Origin: Flavobacterium cupreum
Lineage (GTDB): Bacteria > Bacteroidota > Bacteroidia > Flavobacteriales > Flavobacteriaceae
Direction: 5' to 3'
Length of the DNA stretch: 64,000 nt
Assembly (NCBI RefSeq): GCF_003996965.1
Contig: NZ_QWDM01000016.1
Location: 62,001 to 126,000, forward strand
A model generated the notes under the pieces. The model made no database searches. It was not told where the DNA came from and saw only the letters and a program-made list of their open reading frames with translations. Below are positions 63,073 to 64,000 of the stretch, piece by piece. The translations under genes were made by a program, and so were the position numbers. Positions within the stretch are counted from its first letter, which is position 1, and each line of letters opens with the position of its first letter.

Positions 63073-63369
63073 ATGGAAAGGAAAATGAGAAACGTGCATC
63101 CTGGGGAAATTTTAAAAATGGAACTAGTAGATAGTAAAAAGTTAACTATTATTAAAGTTGCGGAATTATTAGGCACAACACGTGCAAAAATGTCAAATAT
63201 TTTAAATGGACATTCTTCTATTTCACCAAATATGGCATTACGGTTAGAAAAAGTTTTTGGAGGAACGGCAAGACATTTTTTAAATCTTCAAAGCAATTAT
63301 GATCTTTTAGAGGCAGAAAAAGATTTTAATAAAAATCCACCGAAAATAAAACACTATGATTCACTTTAA
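63073..63369 (+). CDS. higA: HigA-family antitoxin (orphan)
   Basis: 98 residues with a Cro/C1-type HTH in the HigA arrangement: VHPGEILKMELVD at the start, VAELLGTTRAKMSNILNGHSSISPNMALRLEKVFGG as the helix-turn-helix, and FLNLQSNYDLLEAEKD at the end. HigA neutralises the HigB RNase and represses its own operon. HigB genes usually lie directly upstream, but the 320 bp before this one show no HigB-like frame on either strand. An internal ATG at 63085 is an alternative start. Confidence 0.88.
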   Translation: MERKMRNVHPGEILKMELVDSKKLTIIKVAELLGTTRAKMSNILNGHSSISPNMALRLEKVFGGTARHFLNLQSNYDLLEAEKDFNKNPPKIKHYDSL

Positions 63370-63450
63370 TACGGGGAATAAAAATTATTTTAAATTTATT
63401 ATAAGTTTGAAGTAAAAAATATCTTTGTACAGAAAACATTTATCTATATT

Positions 63451-63741
63451 TTATATTAAGTCTGTAATAATTGAAGGATTATTTTTCGAAATAATCTGTA
63501 TTTCCAGATTGCAACGAAACTCTATTCCAACTAATGGTTTGATTCCAAATGCAATACACCCTTTTATAAAATCATAGATACCGGTTACTGTGTTAATATC
63601 AGTTAATGCCATTGATTTAATGCCATACTCAAAAGCTTGATCAATAATTTCATTGCAATTGTACCGTATCGAAGTGAATGAAATGAGTGGCAATTGAGGT
63701 ACATGGAATTTTAAATTTTGTTTACAAGACAGAATTAGCAC
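63451..63741 (-). pseudogene. Fragment of a DnaE-type DNA polymerase III alpha PHP domain
   Basis: 96 codons. The central part (SIRYNCNEIIDQAF, GIKSMALTDINTVTGIYDF, GIKPLVGIEFRC) matches the first ~65 residues of flavobacterial DnaE2-like DNA polymerase alpha subunits (~980 residues). The usual start (YLNCHSYFSLRYG) is altered and everything after the GIEFR strand is missing. It is a remnant, transcribed opposite to higA. A stand-alone PHP peptide of this size would lack most metal ligands. Confidence 0.75.
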
Positions 63742-63888
63742 AGTATGTAATATTTTTAAAGATCAAGTATGTTATAAATAATAACATTAACGATAGTAAA
63801 TGATAATTTCCTACTAAGAAACCGTGAAATTTTATAATTTTAGTATATCATTTGAATTGTCGGTTTCTTAACTTAAATAATTATTTTT

Positions 63889-63896
63889 TATGTTTG
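63889..63896 (+). promoter_or_regulatory. -7 box before the last gene
   Basis: TATGTTTG, matching TAnnTTTG, 25 bp before the ATG at 63922. Confidence 0.4.
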
Positions 63897-63921
63897 TTTA
63901 AGAATCACTTTATTAAATGTA

Positions 63922-64000
63922 ATGAAAGACGAAAGGACTATTCAGGAACACTTCGAACATATTGAGTATGGCGAGGGAAATATACAAGCGATTTACCACA
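63922..64000 (+). CDS. Start of an unknown gene (3' end outside window)
   Basis: The frame is open to the window end: 26 residues beginning MKDERTIQEHFEHIEYGEGN. It is too short to assign a family. It follows the decayed comM/higA/dnaE stretch. Confidence 0.45.
   Translation, partial: MKDERTIQEHFEHIEYGEGNIQAIYH

Overview
The window is a piece of a Bacteroidota chromosome, almost certainly Flavobacterium or a close relative. The evidence is the low-GC DNA, the TAnnTTTG-type -7 promoter boxes with almost no Shine-Dalgarno sites, a type IX secretion sorting domain, a large SpvB/RHS protein, and a typical flavobacterial housekeeping order (ribB-lptF/G-lolA-ftsK-dgkA-tpx). Many intergenic gaps carry dispersed foldback repeats.

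Layout. 1-5353: right end of a genomic island abutting the 3' end of tRNA-Ser(TGA). It holds the C-terminal part of a large helical protein, a DUF4365 (nuclease-like) protein and a tyrosine integrase, and extends left beyond the window. 5601-12642: a minus-strand core block (thioesterase, RibB with a degenerate GTP cyclohydrolase II half, LptF/G permease, LolA-like carrier, FtsK, DgkA, Tpx). 13225-14714: peroxiredoxin, thioredoxin and a small conserved protein. 14849-21671: a minus-strand cluster that reads as peptidoglycan turnover and recycling (AnmK, DigH-like glycosyl hydrolase, AmpG-like permease, TPR protein, GNAT, cytosolic GH3/NagZ). 21945-25720: very AT-rich accessory genes, including an unrecognised three-gene set (soluble protein plus two membrane proteins) that is a good candidate for an undescribed system.

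26916-36214: a polymorphic-toxin locus. A small T9SS-sorted protein precedes a 2224-residue SpvB/FG-GAP/RHS protein with an unrecognised C-terminal domain. Three tandem 142-residue membrane proteins (probable immunity proteins) follow at an exact 585-bp period. Each of the two spacers carries a decayed copy of the last ~95 bp of the toxin gene, so the array looks like toxin-tail-plus-immunity duplications that kept only immunity. An Imm33-like protein follows.

36505-55155: mostly metabolism and envelope: YdiJ-like FAD/Fe-S dehydrogenase, amino acid permease, DUF695 protein, Cys/Met PLP enzyme divergent from an Lrp regulator, dihydrolipoyl dehydrogenase, lipocalin, DoxX, DUF4349 lipoprotein, PabB, TilS and DsbD. 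55425-62530: ammonium transporter, two exported amidohydrolases (the longer one carries an apparent single-base frameshift after its signal peptide) and a Gfo/Idh/MocA oxidoreductase.

62600-64000: a decayed accessory junction. It holds a comM (YifB) start cut off after about 25 codons at a TG-initiated sequence with three 20-bp repeats (a possible transposon end), an orphan HigA antitoxin, a fragment of a DnaE-type PHP domain, and the start of an unknown gene.
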